From Anaerolineales bacterium (GTDB lineage: Bacteria > Chloroflexota > Anaerolineae > Anaerolineales > UBA4823), in NCBI GenBank assembly GCA_020853835.1, contig JADYYC010000280.1, positions 1 through 8,140 of the forward strand: a DNA stretch of 8,140 nucleotides, written 5' to 3'. Within the stretch, counting starts at the first letter, position 1. Each line of letters starts with the position of its first letter. Positions 1-6,800 of the stretch are shown here, in pieces. Made by a program: the position numbers and the translations under genes. The notes below the pieces were generated by a model, which saw only the letters and a list, made by a program, of their open reading frames with translations, ran no database searches and was not told the origin of the DNA.

Positions 1-595
1 CTCGCACGGAGTGCTGCGTGGGCTTGGTTTTGAGTTCAGCCGTGGCGCCGATGTACGGAAGCCAGGTGACGTGGATGTAAATGGTGTTCTCCCGCCCCAC
101 GTCGATCCGCATCTGGCGCAGCGCCTCGAGAAAAGGCAGCGACTCGATATCGCCCACTGTGCCGCCGATCTCGACCAGTACAATCTCTGCTCCGGTCGTC
201 TTGGCGACCAGTCCGATGCGGCGCTTGATCTCATTCGTGATATGTGGAATGACCTGGATCGTGCCGCCGAGGTAATCCCCCTGGCGCTCTTTGCTGATCA
301 CTTCGGCGTAGACCTGGCCCGTAGTCACATTGCACACCCGGTTGAGGCTGACATCGATGAAGCGCTCGTAATGTCCCAGGTCGAGGTCGGTTTCGGCGCC
401 GTCATCCAGCACGTACACCTCGCCATGTTGGTAGGGGCTCATCGTCCCCGGATCGACATTGATATAGGGGTCCAGTTTCTGCGCCGCGACGGAGAAGCCG
501 CGCTCCTTCAACAGGCGGCCGATCGCTGCCGCGGTGACGCCTTTGCCTACCGAGCTGACCACCCCACCCGTAAAGAAAATGTATTTCGTAGCCAT
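1..595 (-). CDS. pyrG: CTP synthase, N-terminal part (partial at window edge)
   Basis: CTP synthase makes CTP from UTP, ATP and glutamine in the cytosol, the last step of de novo pyrimidine nucleotide synthesis. Only the first 198 codons of a protein usually about 540 residues long are present. They cover most of the amidoligase (synthetase) domain; the C-terminal glutaminase lies off the left edge. Visible motifs are the P-loop GGVVSSVGKG at residues 10-19 (Lys18), KLDPYINVDPGTMSP at 40-54, the ETDLDLGHYERF block with Asp72, the CNVTTGQVY segment near 88-96, and EIGGTVGDIES at 142-152, whose Glu142 matches the Mg-binding Glu140 of the E. coli enzyme. The ATG (595-593) is preceded by GGAGG (607-603) at 7-nt spacing, and the N-terminus aligns with known PyrG proteins. 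A terminator-like hairpin sits just upstream, suggesting attenuation. Identification is very secure. Confidence 0.98.
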   Translation of the reverse strand, partial: MATKYIFFTGGVVSSVGKGVTAAAIGRLLKERGFSVAAQKLDPYINVDPGTMSPYQHGEVYVLDDGAETDLDLGHYERFIDVSLNRVCNVTTGQVYAEVISKERQGDYLGGTIQVIPHITNEIKRRIGLVAKTTGAEIVLVEIGGTVGDIESLPFLEALRQMRIDVGRENTIYIHVTWLPYIGATAELKTKPTQHSVR

Positions 596-602
596 CTACA
601 AA

Positions 603-607
603 CCTCC
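603..607 (-). promoter_or_regulatory. Ribosome binding site of pyrG
   Basis: GGAGG on the minus strand, 7 nt before the pyrG ATG. It lies about 20 nt downstream of the hairpin at 628-660, so ribosome binding should not be blocked directly by that hairpin; any control would act on transcription. Confidence 0.8.
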
Positions 608-611
608 ATCC

Positions 612-660
612 GGAAGTAAAAAAGGAAGTGGGGAGGGCCTTAGAGCGAGGCGCTCCCCAC
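612..660 (-). terminator. Intrinsic terminator or attenuator between the Roadblock gene and pyrG
   Basis: Read on the minus strand, arm GTGGGGAG (660-653) pairs perfectly with CTCCCCAC (635-628). After one mismatch, GCCT (651-648) pairs with AGGC (640-637), leaving a 7-nt loop (647-641). The stem is followed on the same strand by TTCCTTTTTT (627-618), a slightly interrupted T-tract. This is the form of a Rho-independent terminator. It ends the Roadblock transcript, but the 32 nt left before the pyrG ATG are too few for a separate promoter. Transcripts reaching pyrG must therefore read through it, so it may work as an attenuator. Confidence 0.72.
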
Positions 661-695
661 CTGATTCACCCAACTATTTCGATATCCTATTCTCA

Positions 696-1070
696 TCAAC
701 CGACCACCCTGGCCAGGTGTTCGGCGGCGCGCCGCATTTCCAGGAAAACCAGGCCCAACTTGGCGTTCTCGCGCGCCAGCGCGGTCAATACCGCTTCCTC
801 CCCAACAGCTGTCACCAACACGTAACCCATGTTCCCACGAATGTAGACCTGTTCAAGGCCGCCGCGCCCAAGCTCGCTGGCGATCCGTTCGCCCAGGCTG
901 AGCATCGCGGCCGACATCGCCGAGACCCGATCTTCTTCAACATCGCCGGGCAGCGCGGAAGCCATGATCAACCCGTCCACAGAAACAACTGCTGAGGCTT
1001 CAATGTCTGGCGAAGCGGCCTGCATTTCCCGCAGGCGCGCAACCATGAGGTCGGTTCTCGAGCGCGTCAC
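696..1070 (-). CDS. Roadblock/LC7 domain protein (MglB-like)
   Basis: A 124-residue protein consisting almost entirely of one Roadblock/LC7 domain, roughly residues 8-120. The core shows the usual pattern: a leading helix, a strand with the VVSVDGLIMASALP turn (about 28-41), a long helix (EEDRVSAMSAAMLSLGERIA), a VYIRGNMGYVLVTAVG strand pair, and a C-terminal amphipathic helix ending in LARVVG. Proteins of this family dimerise and often regulate small Ras-like GTPases, as MglB does for MglA. No GTPase gene lies in this window, so the partner is unknown. The GTG start at 1070-1068 is preferred because GAGGG (1083-1079) lies 8 nt upstream; an internal ATG at codon 9 would shorten the first helix. 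It is transcribed toward pyrG and followed by a strong terminator-like hairpin. The family call is firm; the cellular role is not known. Confidence 0.9.
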   Translation of the reverse strand: MTRSRTDLMVARLREMQAASPDIEASAVVSVDGLIMASALPGDVEEDRVSAMSAAMLSLGERIASELGRGGLEQVYIRGNMGYVLVTAVGEEAVLTALARENAKLGLVFLEMRRAAEHLARVVG

Positions 1071-1078
1071 AAGTTTTT

Positions 1079-1083
1079 CCCTC
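1079..1083 (-). promoter_or_regulatory. Ribosome binding site deciding the GTG start of the Roadblock gene
   Basis: GAGGG on the minus strand, 8 nt before the GTG at 1070-1068. The alternative ATG at codon 9 (1046-1044) has no comparable site at proper spacing, which favours the GTG. Confidence 0.65.
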
Positions 1084-1113
1084 TTTAATCAAGGATCGTT
1101 TATTACAGGTGCG

Positions 1114-1142
1114 AGTTTACCATAAATTGACCCGCCTGGAGA
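1114..1142 (-). promoter_or_regulatory. Candidate promoter of the Roadblock gene
   Basis: On the minus strand, TGG followed by TAAACT (1119-1114) resembles an extended -10 element (TGn plus four of six consensus bases). A weak -35 candidate, TCTCCA (1142-1137), lies 17 nt upstream. The predicted start would leave a leader of about 35-40 nt before the GTG. The -35 is poor, so the call rests mostly on the extended -10. Confidence 0.35.
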
Positions 1143-1154
1143 GATTGTTACAAA
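1127..1154 (+). promoter_or_regulatory. Weak candidate rightward promoter overlapping the dyad
   Basis: TTGACC (1127-1132, five of six to the -35 consensus) is followed after 16 bp by TACAAA (1149-1154, four of six to the -10 consensus). The -10 candidate lies inside the TTACA/TGTAA dyad, so a protein bound there would cover it. It competes with the better -10 at 1219-1224. Confidence 0.3.
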
Positions 1155-1161
1155 AATGTAA
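1148..1161. repeat. 14-bp perfect dyad, candidate operator
   Basis: TTACA and TGTAA flank a 4-base AAAA centre, giving a perfect two-fold symmetric site. It lies just upstream of the candidate leftward -35 (1142-1137) and overlaps the weak rightward -10 (1149-1154). Symmetry, AT-richness in a GC-rich setting and position between divergent genes suggest a dimeric regulator site. No T-run follows, so it is not a terminator. The cognate regulator cannot be named from the sequence. Confidence 0.4.
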
Positions 1162-1194
1162 TCGCCCGCCGCGACAGCCGCCTTATCCCCTGCG

Positions 1195-1224
1195 CCGGCA
1201 CCACGAACAAAATAACAGTATAAT
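1195..1224 (+). promoter_or_regulatory. Candidate promoter for the ConA-like gene
   Basis: A perfect TATAAT -10 (1219-1224) with an 18-bp spacer from a weak -35, CCGGCA (1195-1200, three of six). The predicted start is near 1231, giving a leader of about 230 nt before the ATG at 1460. The perfect -10 stands out in this GC-rich sequence, but the -35 is poor. Confidence 0.45.
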
Positions 1225-1233
1225 CAACGTGAA

Positions 1234-1294
1234 TTCGGGACAAGGGCTGTTTGTGTCCGAAGCAGTCTCCAGGATGAGCCAGCGAGGAGATTGC
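1234..1294 (+). promoter_or_regulatory. Two tandem stem-loops in the predicted 5' leader
   Basis: Stem-loop 1: TTC-GGACA (1234-1236 plus 1238-1242, with G1237 bulged) pairs with TGTCCGAA (1254-1261), eight base pairs around an 11-nt loop. Stem-loop 2 begins one base later: GCAGTCTCC (1262-1270) pairs with GGAGATTGC (1286-1294), nine base pairs including one G-U, with a 15-nt loop. They sit within the first 65 nt of the transcript predicted from the TATAAT at 1219-1224. They resemble no regulatory RNA family I can name. They could stabilise the mRNA, regulate it, or be chance pairings. Confidence 0.4.
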
Positions 1295-1447
1295 TCCAAC
1301 CCAAAAAGTGGGCATCACAATGACGATCTCTGCGATCCCGAACGGACGTCAATCAGTCATGATACATAGCTCGCTTCAAAGCCCCCGGTTTTGGAGATCT
1401 CGCCAGGTTCAGGCTTCCAGTTCGTCCAATTAGCAGAAAGCGAAAAC

Positions 1448-1454
1448 AGAGGAG
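1448..1454 (+). promoter_or_regulatory. Ribosome binding site deciding the ATG at 1460
   Basis: AGAGGAG lies 5 nt before the ATG at 1460. The reading frame stays open upstream to an ATG at 1391, but that codon has no comparable site, so the later ATG is preferred. Confidence 0.8.
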
Positions 1455-1459
1455 CGCAT

Positions 1460-2371
1460 ATGACGCAGAAAACCACCACCAAGACGCCGCTGCTTGACAA
1501 TATCGCCCTCAACCTTGCCCGTTTGTATTATAGAAAAGATCGCGCCAGCGCGCCGGAGGTGAGGCGGCTGGCAGAGCATCACACCAACCCTTCGCTTTTT
1601 TTCGACGATTTTCTGGAGGGCGACACCATCCTGCCTGCGAGACAGGGTTTCACCGGAGGGACGACGATCTGGGAGATCGCCTTTATCAATGGCTCCAGCC
1701 GCGTCGCGCCGGCTCCGCACGGCGAGGCGGCAGATATCCTCGTCGAGGACAGCGCATTGAAATTGCGGGTGAGACACGATCCGAATTTTGAAAAAAAGAG
1801 TTCCAAGTGGGGCAAGGGAGTGGCAGCGGCAGAAAAATACAACAACGCCTATGTGATCGGTATGCGCGATTTCATGCCCACGCCCCGGCAAGCGGTGCTC
1901 ATCCAGTGCCGTATGAAAATCGACGCCTGGTTTCACGGCTCTACGGGCATCTGGGTGGAAGAGGCGAACACATTTGACCCCAAGACAGGGATCATGGCTA
2001 AACCCTTTCGCTCTTTTGGGTTCTCCTACCTGGGCGAAGCGTCAGACCCCTACATTCGGGGCTTAGCCATAGAAACTGCGTTAGGCCTCTCGATCCAGGG
2101 CAAACAGACCGTGAGCGATTTCGACATCTCAAGCTGGCACACGTACAGCATGCAATGGTCGTGGCATAACGCGGATACTCAGCGCATCAAATTTGCGATC
2201 GATGACACCAGCATCGGGCAGCTTGAAATGCATCCGTTCGGGCCCGCCGAAATACAGCTTTGGGCAGACAATTATCAGATCGGCCGCGGCCTGCAGATCG
2301 GATTCCTTAACGTCCCCGACGTTGACGAATCCTCCTATGATTGGGTGCGGGTGGAGGCCATCGATCTGTAA
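1460..2371 (+). CDS. Hypothetical protein with ConA-like/GH16-like beta-sandwich signature
   Basis: A 303-residue protein I cannot assign to a named family. Residues 10-45 look helical and charged. From about 47 (FFDDFLEGD) onward the pattern is of alternating beta strands as in concanavalin-A-like lectin/glucanase folds: STGIWVEE (161-168), GLAIETALGL (from 201), SSWHTYSMQWSW (from 224), then QRIKFAIDD, FGPAEIQLWADNYQIG and a final YDWVRVEAIDL. The WHTYSMQW, IKFAIDD and DWVRV segments recall the end of GH16-type domains. The ExDxxE catalytic motif of GH16 is not seen, so glycosidase activity is unlikely; carbohydrate binding is only a guess. There is no signal peptide or membrane segment, so it is predicted cytosolic, unusual for such a fold. 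It has a long leader, its own candidate promoter and more varied codons than its neighbours, consistent with a stand-alone accessory gene. Confidence 0.85.
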   Translation: MTQKTTTKTPLLDNIALNLARLYYRKDRASAPEVRRLAEHHTNPSLFFDDFLEGDTILPARQGFTGGTTIWEIAFINGSSRVAPAPHGEAADILVEDSALKLRVRHDPNFEKKSSKWGKGVAAAEKYNNAYVIGMRDFMPTPRQAVLIQCRMKIDAWFHGSTGIWVEEANTFDPKTGIMAKPFRSFGFSYLGEASDPYIRGLAIETALGLSIQGKQTVSDFDISSWHTYSMQWSWHNADTQRIKFAIDDTSIGQLEMHPFGPAEIQLWADNYQIGRGLQIGFLNVPDVDESSYDWVRVEAIDL

Positions 2372-2428
2372 CTGAAATGCCCCTGCCTCTCGCACAGGTC
2401 AATCGTTTCGTCGATCACAGGGGGTTAC
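2368..2428. repeat. Interrupted inverted repeat after the ConA-like gene
   Basis: GTAAC (2368-2372, including the stop codon) and CCCCTG (2380-2385) are complementary to GTTAC (2424-2428) and CAGGGG (2418-2423). A smaller ATCG/CGAT pair (2402-2405 with 2412-2415) lies inside. No T-run follows, so it is not a standard intrinsic terminator. It might protect the mRNA end or be chance. Confidence 0.25.
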
Positions 2429-2492
2429 AATGGGCTGGCAAAGTCGGGCGGTCATCGAGAAACAGCCTCACAAAATTTCACGACACAGTTGG

Positions 2493-2521
2493 TTGACCCG
2501 GATGCCTGACCATGATATAGT
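2493..2521 (+). promoter_or_regulatory. Sigma70-type promoter of the pth-mfd operon
   Basis: TTGACC (2493-2498, five of six) and TATAGT (2516-2521, five of six) with the optimal 17-bp spacer. This is the best promoter in the window. The predicted start is near 2528, about 5 nt before the ATG at 2533, leaving no room for a Shine-Dalgarno sequence and implying a leaderless or nearly leaderless first gene. Confidence 0.72.
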
Positions 2522-2532
2522 AATCGATTGTC

Positions 2533-3228
2533 ATGTTCCGCTTGCATAACCTGTTTCTATTCGCGATTCTGGCGCTAACCACGCCGGGCTTCATGACCGG
2601 GGCGCGCCAGGAAGAACCCACTCCGCCGGGGCCGGTTTCCACTCTCTCGGCGACCGAAACGCCCGGCAGCGCGGTCCAGATCATCTCCCCTAAGGAGGGA
2701 CAGGCGCTGCAAGGCAGCATCCCCGTGGTTGTGGATACCACGATAGCCAATTTTCAGGGCGTCGAGCTCACCTTTGGCTATATGGACGACCCGACCGAGA
2801 CCTGGTTCTGGATCTATCAAGGGCTCCAGCCTGTAACGGGGACGATGCTGGTACTGTGGGACACAAGCACGCTGACCGACGGAGACTACAAGCTGCGGTT
2901 GCAGGTCACTTTTCTCGATGGAAGCCAGCGTTCGGTTACCGTGGAGAACCTGCGCGTCCGAAACTATACACCCATAGAGACCAATACCCCGGCGCCCCCC
3001 ACCGCCACGCCCCTGATGGCAACCAGCACCCCCACGGTTTCTGCGCCGGCTGCCGTCCAGGCGACCGCGCCAGCCCCCACCCCTGAGCCGGTTTTGGAGC
3101 GCGGCAATCCGCTTTCGGTGAGCCGGGAAAGCGTCCTGTCAAGCGCAGGCCTGGGGATACTCACCGTGGTAGGTTTGTTCGCCCTCGGGCTGGTCTACCA
3201 GGCCGCTCGCACACTCAGACGTAAATGA
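2533..3228 (+). CDS. Secreted Ig-like domain protein with C-terminal membrane anchor
   Basis: A 231-residue envelope protein of unknown function. Residues 1 to about 24 form a signal peptide (short basic start, then LFLFAILALTTPGF). A Pro/Thr/Ser-rich stretch follows to about 45. Residues 46-145 look like one Ig-like beta-sandwich domain (VQIISPKEGQALQGSIPVVV, WDTSTLTDGDYKLRLQV, a closing RVRNY), in the style of bacterial adhesion or Big domains. Residues 146-190 are a low-complexity Thr/Pro/Ala linker. A transmembrane segment at about 201-223 ends in the basic tail RTLRRK, so the bulk should be outside the cell. An in-frame TAA at 2521-2523, overlapping the promoter -10, makes ATG 2533 the first possible start, and it is needed for the signal peptide. 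The stop overlaps the pth start by 4 bp (ATGA). It is first in the operon; no enzymatic residues are apparent. Confidence 0.88.
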   Translation: MFRLHNLFLFAILALTTPGFMTGARQEEPTPPGPVSTLSATETPGSAVQIISPKEGQALQGSIPVVVDTTIANFQGVELTFGYMDDPTETWFWIYQGLQPVTGTMLVLWDTSTLTDGDYKLRLQVTFLDGSQRSVTVENLRVRNYTPIETNTPAPPTATPLMATSTPTVSAPAAVQATAPAPTPEPVLERGNPLSVSRESVLSSAGLGILTVVGLFALGLVYQAARTLRRK

Positions 3229-3848
3229 TGATGTTGAAAAACTTCTTGAAATTTGGAAACGAAAACGCAACCCCCTTTTTAATTGCCGGTTTAGGGAATC
3301 CGGGGGCAGAATATCGAAATACTCGCCACAACGTCGGCTTCATGACGCTGGATCGCCTGGCTGAGCGGTTGGGCGTAAAATTCTCGCGCTACGAACACAA
3401 GGCGCTCGTCGTGAAAACGGAATATGCAGGCCAGCGCATCCTGCTGGCTAAGCCCCAAACCTACATGAACCTTTCGGGGCAGGCGATCGGGGCGCTTGTG
3501 CGCTATTACAAAGTGCCGCTCGATGGGCTGATGGTCGCCTATGATGAAATCGATTTGCCTTTTGGGGTGCTGCGCCTGCGACCGGGCGGCGGGTCCGCCG
3601 GGCACAAGGGCGTAAAATCGATCATCGATAAGGTCGGGTCCCAGGAATTTCCGCGCCTGCGGATCGGGGTTGGACGTCCCCAGAGCCGCGGAAGCGCAGC
3701 GGATCACGTCTTGAACAGTTTTTTCGCCTCGGACAAAAAAGCCCTTGACGCCACCCTGGATACCTGCGTCGAGGCGATCCTGACCTTTCTGCAAGACGGC
3801 CTGGAAACCTCGATGAATCGTTTTAATGGCGAAGTCGAAGCCCAATGA
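3225..3848 (+). CDS. pth: Peptidyl-tRNA hydrolase
   Basis: Pth cleaves the ester bond in peptidyl-tRNA released from stalled ribosomes, recycling tRNA in the cytosol. The 207 residues show the whole family core: IAGLGNPGAEYRNTRHNVGF (20-39) with Asn25 and catalytic His35 (E. coli Asn10 and His20), KPQTYMNLSG with Asn82 (Asn68), and AYDEIDLPFG with Asp107 (Asp93). The loop corresponding to E. coli Asn114 reads SAGHKG, placing Lys128 where Asn is typical. The N-terminus carries about 13 extra residues compared with E. coli. Three consecutive ATGs (3225, 3228, 3231) are possible starts; the first overlaps the upstream stop as ATGA and no clear Shine-Dalgarno is seen, so translational coupling is likely. 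The stop overlaps the mfd ATG in the same way. A pth-mfd pair is also found in Bacillus and many other bacteria. Confidence 0.97.
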   Translation: MMMLKNFLKFGNENATPFLIAGLGNPGAEYRNTRHNVGFMTLDRLAERLGVKFSRYEHKALVVKTEYAGQRILLAKPQTYMNLSGQAIGALVRYYKVPLDGLMVAYDEIDLPFGVLRLRPGGGSAGHKGVKSIIDKVGSQEFPRLRIGVGRPQSRGSAADHVLNSFFASDKKALDATLDTCVEAILTFLQDGLETSMNRFNGEVEAQ

Positions 3849-6800
3849 ACCAACCCTCGCCGTTGCCCGCGATTATTCAAACCATTCTCCGCTCCAGCCA
3901 GCCCGTCATCGACGCCATCCAGGCCGGCGAATCGCAACTGTCGCTGGGCTTGCAGCGCGCCGCCCGCCTGCCGGTGCTGGCAGCGCTGTACCAGGCCTAC
4001 CAGCAGCCATTCCTGTTGATCACCGACCGCACCGACCGGGCCCTCTCCATTCTTGAAGAGCTGGAGTTCTGGCTGCCGGATGCGCCGCGCCTGTTGTTCC
4101 CCGAGCCGAACCCCTTGTTTTACGAAAATGCAGCCTGGGGCGAGAACACGCGCCGGGAGCGCCTTACCGCTTTGACGACCCTGGCCTCCTACCACATCCC
4201 GGCCTCCGCCAAGCCCGAACGCCCGCCGGTTCTGATCGCCCCGATCCGGGCCCTGATGACGCGCACTTTGCCGCGCCGTAATTTCCTGAAAGCCGCCCAA
4301 ACGCTCAAGACCGGTCAAACCTTGCAGCTCGGCGAGCTGGCAAAGTTGTGCGTCAGGCTCGGTTATGAGCCTGCGAACATCGTGATCGCTCCAGGCCAGT
4401 TTGCCCGGCGCGGCGGCATCCTGGACATCTGGCCCTCTTCAACGCCGCTCCCGCTGCGGGTGGAGTTTTTCGGCGACGAGATCGACACCATGCGGTCATT
4501 CGATCCTTCCACTCAGAGGACCACCCCTCCTCAAGACGAAACTGCGCCCTCGCGCCTGCTAATCACCCCCGCACGCGAATACCTGATCCCTCCGGATTTC
4601 GAGCCGCCAGACCCGAACTTTGAGTTGAACGAGTTCATGATCCCCGTGTTTCACCGGACGCCGGCCAGCCTGATCGAATATCTGCCGCCTCAATCCTTGA
4701 TTTTGCTAGATAACGGGCAGGCTGTGCAAGACGCCATTTCGGACATCGAAGCGCAGGCGCTGGAGCTGCGGCAGGATTCGATCGATGAGGGGACGCTGCC
4801 GGCAGATTTTCCCGTCCCCTATCTCACCCAGGAAGAAATCGCCGAGATGAGCGCGGCCTACCGCCAGGTCAACCTGGGACCGGGCCCCTTGCAGAACGGC
4901 GAAGCGCGGGGTGAAGCGATAAGCGTAACCGCCCTGTCAAGCCGCTTCCAGACCGGGCCGCGCTTCTCGGGCAGGCTGAAATCATTCCTCGAGTATCTGA
5001 CCGCCCGCTTCCAAAAGGGGGAGCAACTGGTCATCATATCCCGTCAGTACCGGCGCTTGCAGGAATTGTGGAATGAACAGCCCCTGCCGAAGGATGGGAA
5101 AACACTTCCCGTTTTTATCGAAGGCAGCCTGTCGGATGGCTGGGATTTTTACGCCGGCGACGGACAGGTCATTCACCTCCTCACCGATGGAGAAGTATTC
5201 GGCTGGCGCCGGCCCGAACCGCGCCGCCGCCCGAAGCGCTTTGCTGAAGCGCCAGAAACGGGCTTTGCGGATCTGCAGATCGACGATTACGTTGTTCACG
5301 TGGATCACGGGATCGGACGTTACGCGGGGCTTGTCCGTCGCAGCGTGGAAGGCGTCGAGCGCGAATACCTGAGCGTCGAGTTTGCGGACGAAGCCCAATT
5401 GTTCGTCCCGGTGCATCAGTCCGACCGGCTCACCCGCTATGTCGGGCCGGACAACCGCCCACCCGCGCTGGCGCGCCTGGGAAGCCAGGAGTGGCGGGGC
5501 GTGAAAGCCAACGTAAAAGAGGCGGTGCAAGAAGTGGCCGAAGACCTGCTCGAACTCTACGCCAAACGGAGCATCGTCGAAGGTCATCGCTTCGGGCCCG
5601 ATTCGAGCTGGCAGCAGGAGTTGGAGGCCAGTTTCCCGTACATCGAGACGGATGACCAGATGCGGGTATTGGCCGAGGTAAAGCGGGATATGGAAGCGCC
5701 CCGGCCTATGGACCGGCTGATCTGCGGGGATGTTGGCTATGGAAAGACCGAAGTGGCTCTGCGTGCGGCATTCAAAGCCGTCATGGACAGCCGCCAGGTC
5801 GCAATTCTGGTGCCTACAACCGTGCTGGCGCAGCAACATTACCAGACGTTCACCGAGCGCCTGGCGGCCTTTCCCGTGTCGGTCGAGATGCTCTCGCGTT
5901 TTCGCTCGCCTCAGCGCCAGCAGCAGATCGTCAAAGACCTGGCGCAGGGGAAAATCGACATCGTGATCGGCACCCACCGCATGTTATCCTCCGACGTGCA
6001 GTTCAAAGATCTCGGACTGTTGATCATCGACGAGGAACAGCGCTTTGGGGTGACTCACAAAGAACAGCTCAAGAAAATGCGCACCGAGGTCGACGTGCTC
6101 ACGCTGACCGCCACGCCCATCCCCAGAACGCTTTACATGGCATTGAGCGGCGTGCGGGATATCTCCACCATCAACACCCCGCCGGAAGAGCGCCTGCCGA
6201 TCGTGACGCACGTTGGCCCGTACTCGCCCAGGCTCGTGAAACAGGCGATCCTGCGCGAGATGGAGCGCGGCGGACAGGTCTTCTTTGTGCACAACCGGGT
6301 TCAAACGATCGGGGCGATGCTCACCCATTTGACACAGCTCGTACCCGAGGCGCGCATTGCGATAGCTCATGGTCAGATGAACGAAACCGAACTGGCCGGA
6401 CGCATGGAAGCTTTCACCAAAGCCGAGATCGACGTGCTGCTCTCCACCTCGATCATCGAATCGGGGCTGGATATCCCCAACGCCAACACGCTCATCGTCG
6501 ACCGCGCGGATACCTTCGGCCTGGCGCAGCTCTACCAACTGCGCGGGCGGGTCGGGCGTGGGGCGCAGCGCGCGTATGCCTATTTCTTCCGCCACAACCG
6601 CAAATCCCCCACGTATGACGGACGCCAACGCCTGGAGACCATTGCCGAGAACACCCAGCTTGGGGCAGGTTATTCGATCGCCATGCGCGATCTGGAAATC
6701 CGCGGGACCGGCGACATCCTGGGCAGCCGCCAGCACGGTCACATCGCGGCGGTTGGTTTTCACCTGTACACGAACCTGTTATCCCAGGCGGTGCAGCAGT

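Larger units (their letters stand above)
1071..1459. other. Divergent intergenic control region
   Basis: About 390 bp separate the leftward Roadblock gene from the rightward ConA-like gene. I see no convincing protein gene. It contains candidate promoters on both strands, a perfect 14-bp dyad near its middle, a consensus TATAAT on the plus strand, and two adjacent stem-loops at 1234-1294. A smaller hairpin CCCA/TGGG (1300-1312) and a 5-bp TGACG/CGTCA repeat (1321-1351) follow. From about 1352 to the RBS at 1448 I see nothing distinct. Confidence 0.7.

Noticed and set aside
11..619. Long open frame on the plus strand (202 codons)
   Set aside because: It lies opposite pyrG, whose minus-strand translation matches CTP synthase residue for residue; the frame is open only through GC-rich codon bias.
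1109..1369. Possible small gene on the plus strand in the divergent region
   Set aside because: Composition is unlike a protein (many Arg, His and Ser, no hydrophobic core), no RBS is seen, and it runs across the dyad, the -10 box and the stem-loops.
1430..1936. Minus-strand open frame (168 codons) opposite the ConA-like gene
   Set aside because: The plus frame has a good RBS and a plausible beta-sandwich pattern; the minus frame has no recognisable domain and a Cys/Arg/His-rich composition typical of shadows.
1460..2371. Annotating the ConA-like protein as an active GH16 glycosidase
   Set aside because: The ExDxxE catalytic motif is not found and there is no export signal; only fold-level resemblance remains.
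2368..2428. Intrinsic terminator after the ConA-like gene
   Set aside because: The inverted repeat is interrupted and has no T-run on either side, so it is listed only as a repeat.
2986..3100. Possible tandem repeat in the C-rich stretch
   Set aside because: It encodes the Thr/Pro/Ala linker of the anchored protein; the units are irregular and reflect amino-acid bias rather than a DNA repeat.
4982..6763. Two long minus-strand open frames (331 and 259 codons) opposite mfd
   Set aside because: They mirror conserved Mfd motor motifs and have no recognisable domains; they are antisense shadows of high-GC coding sequence.
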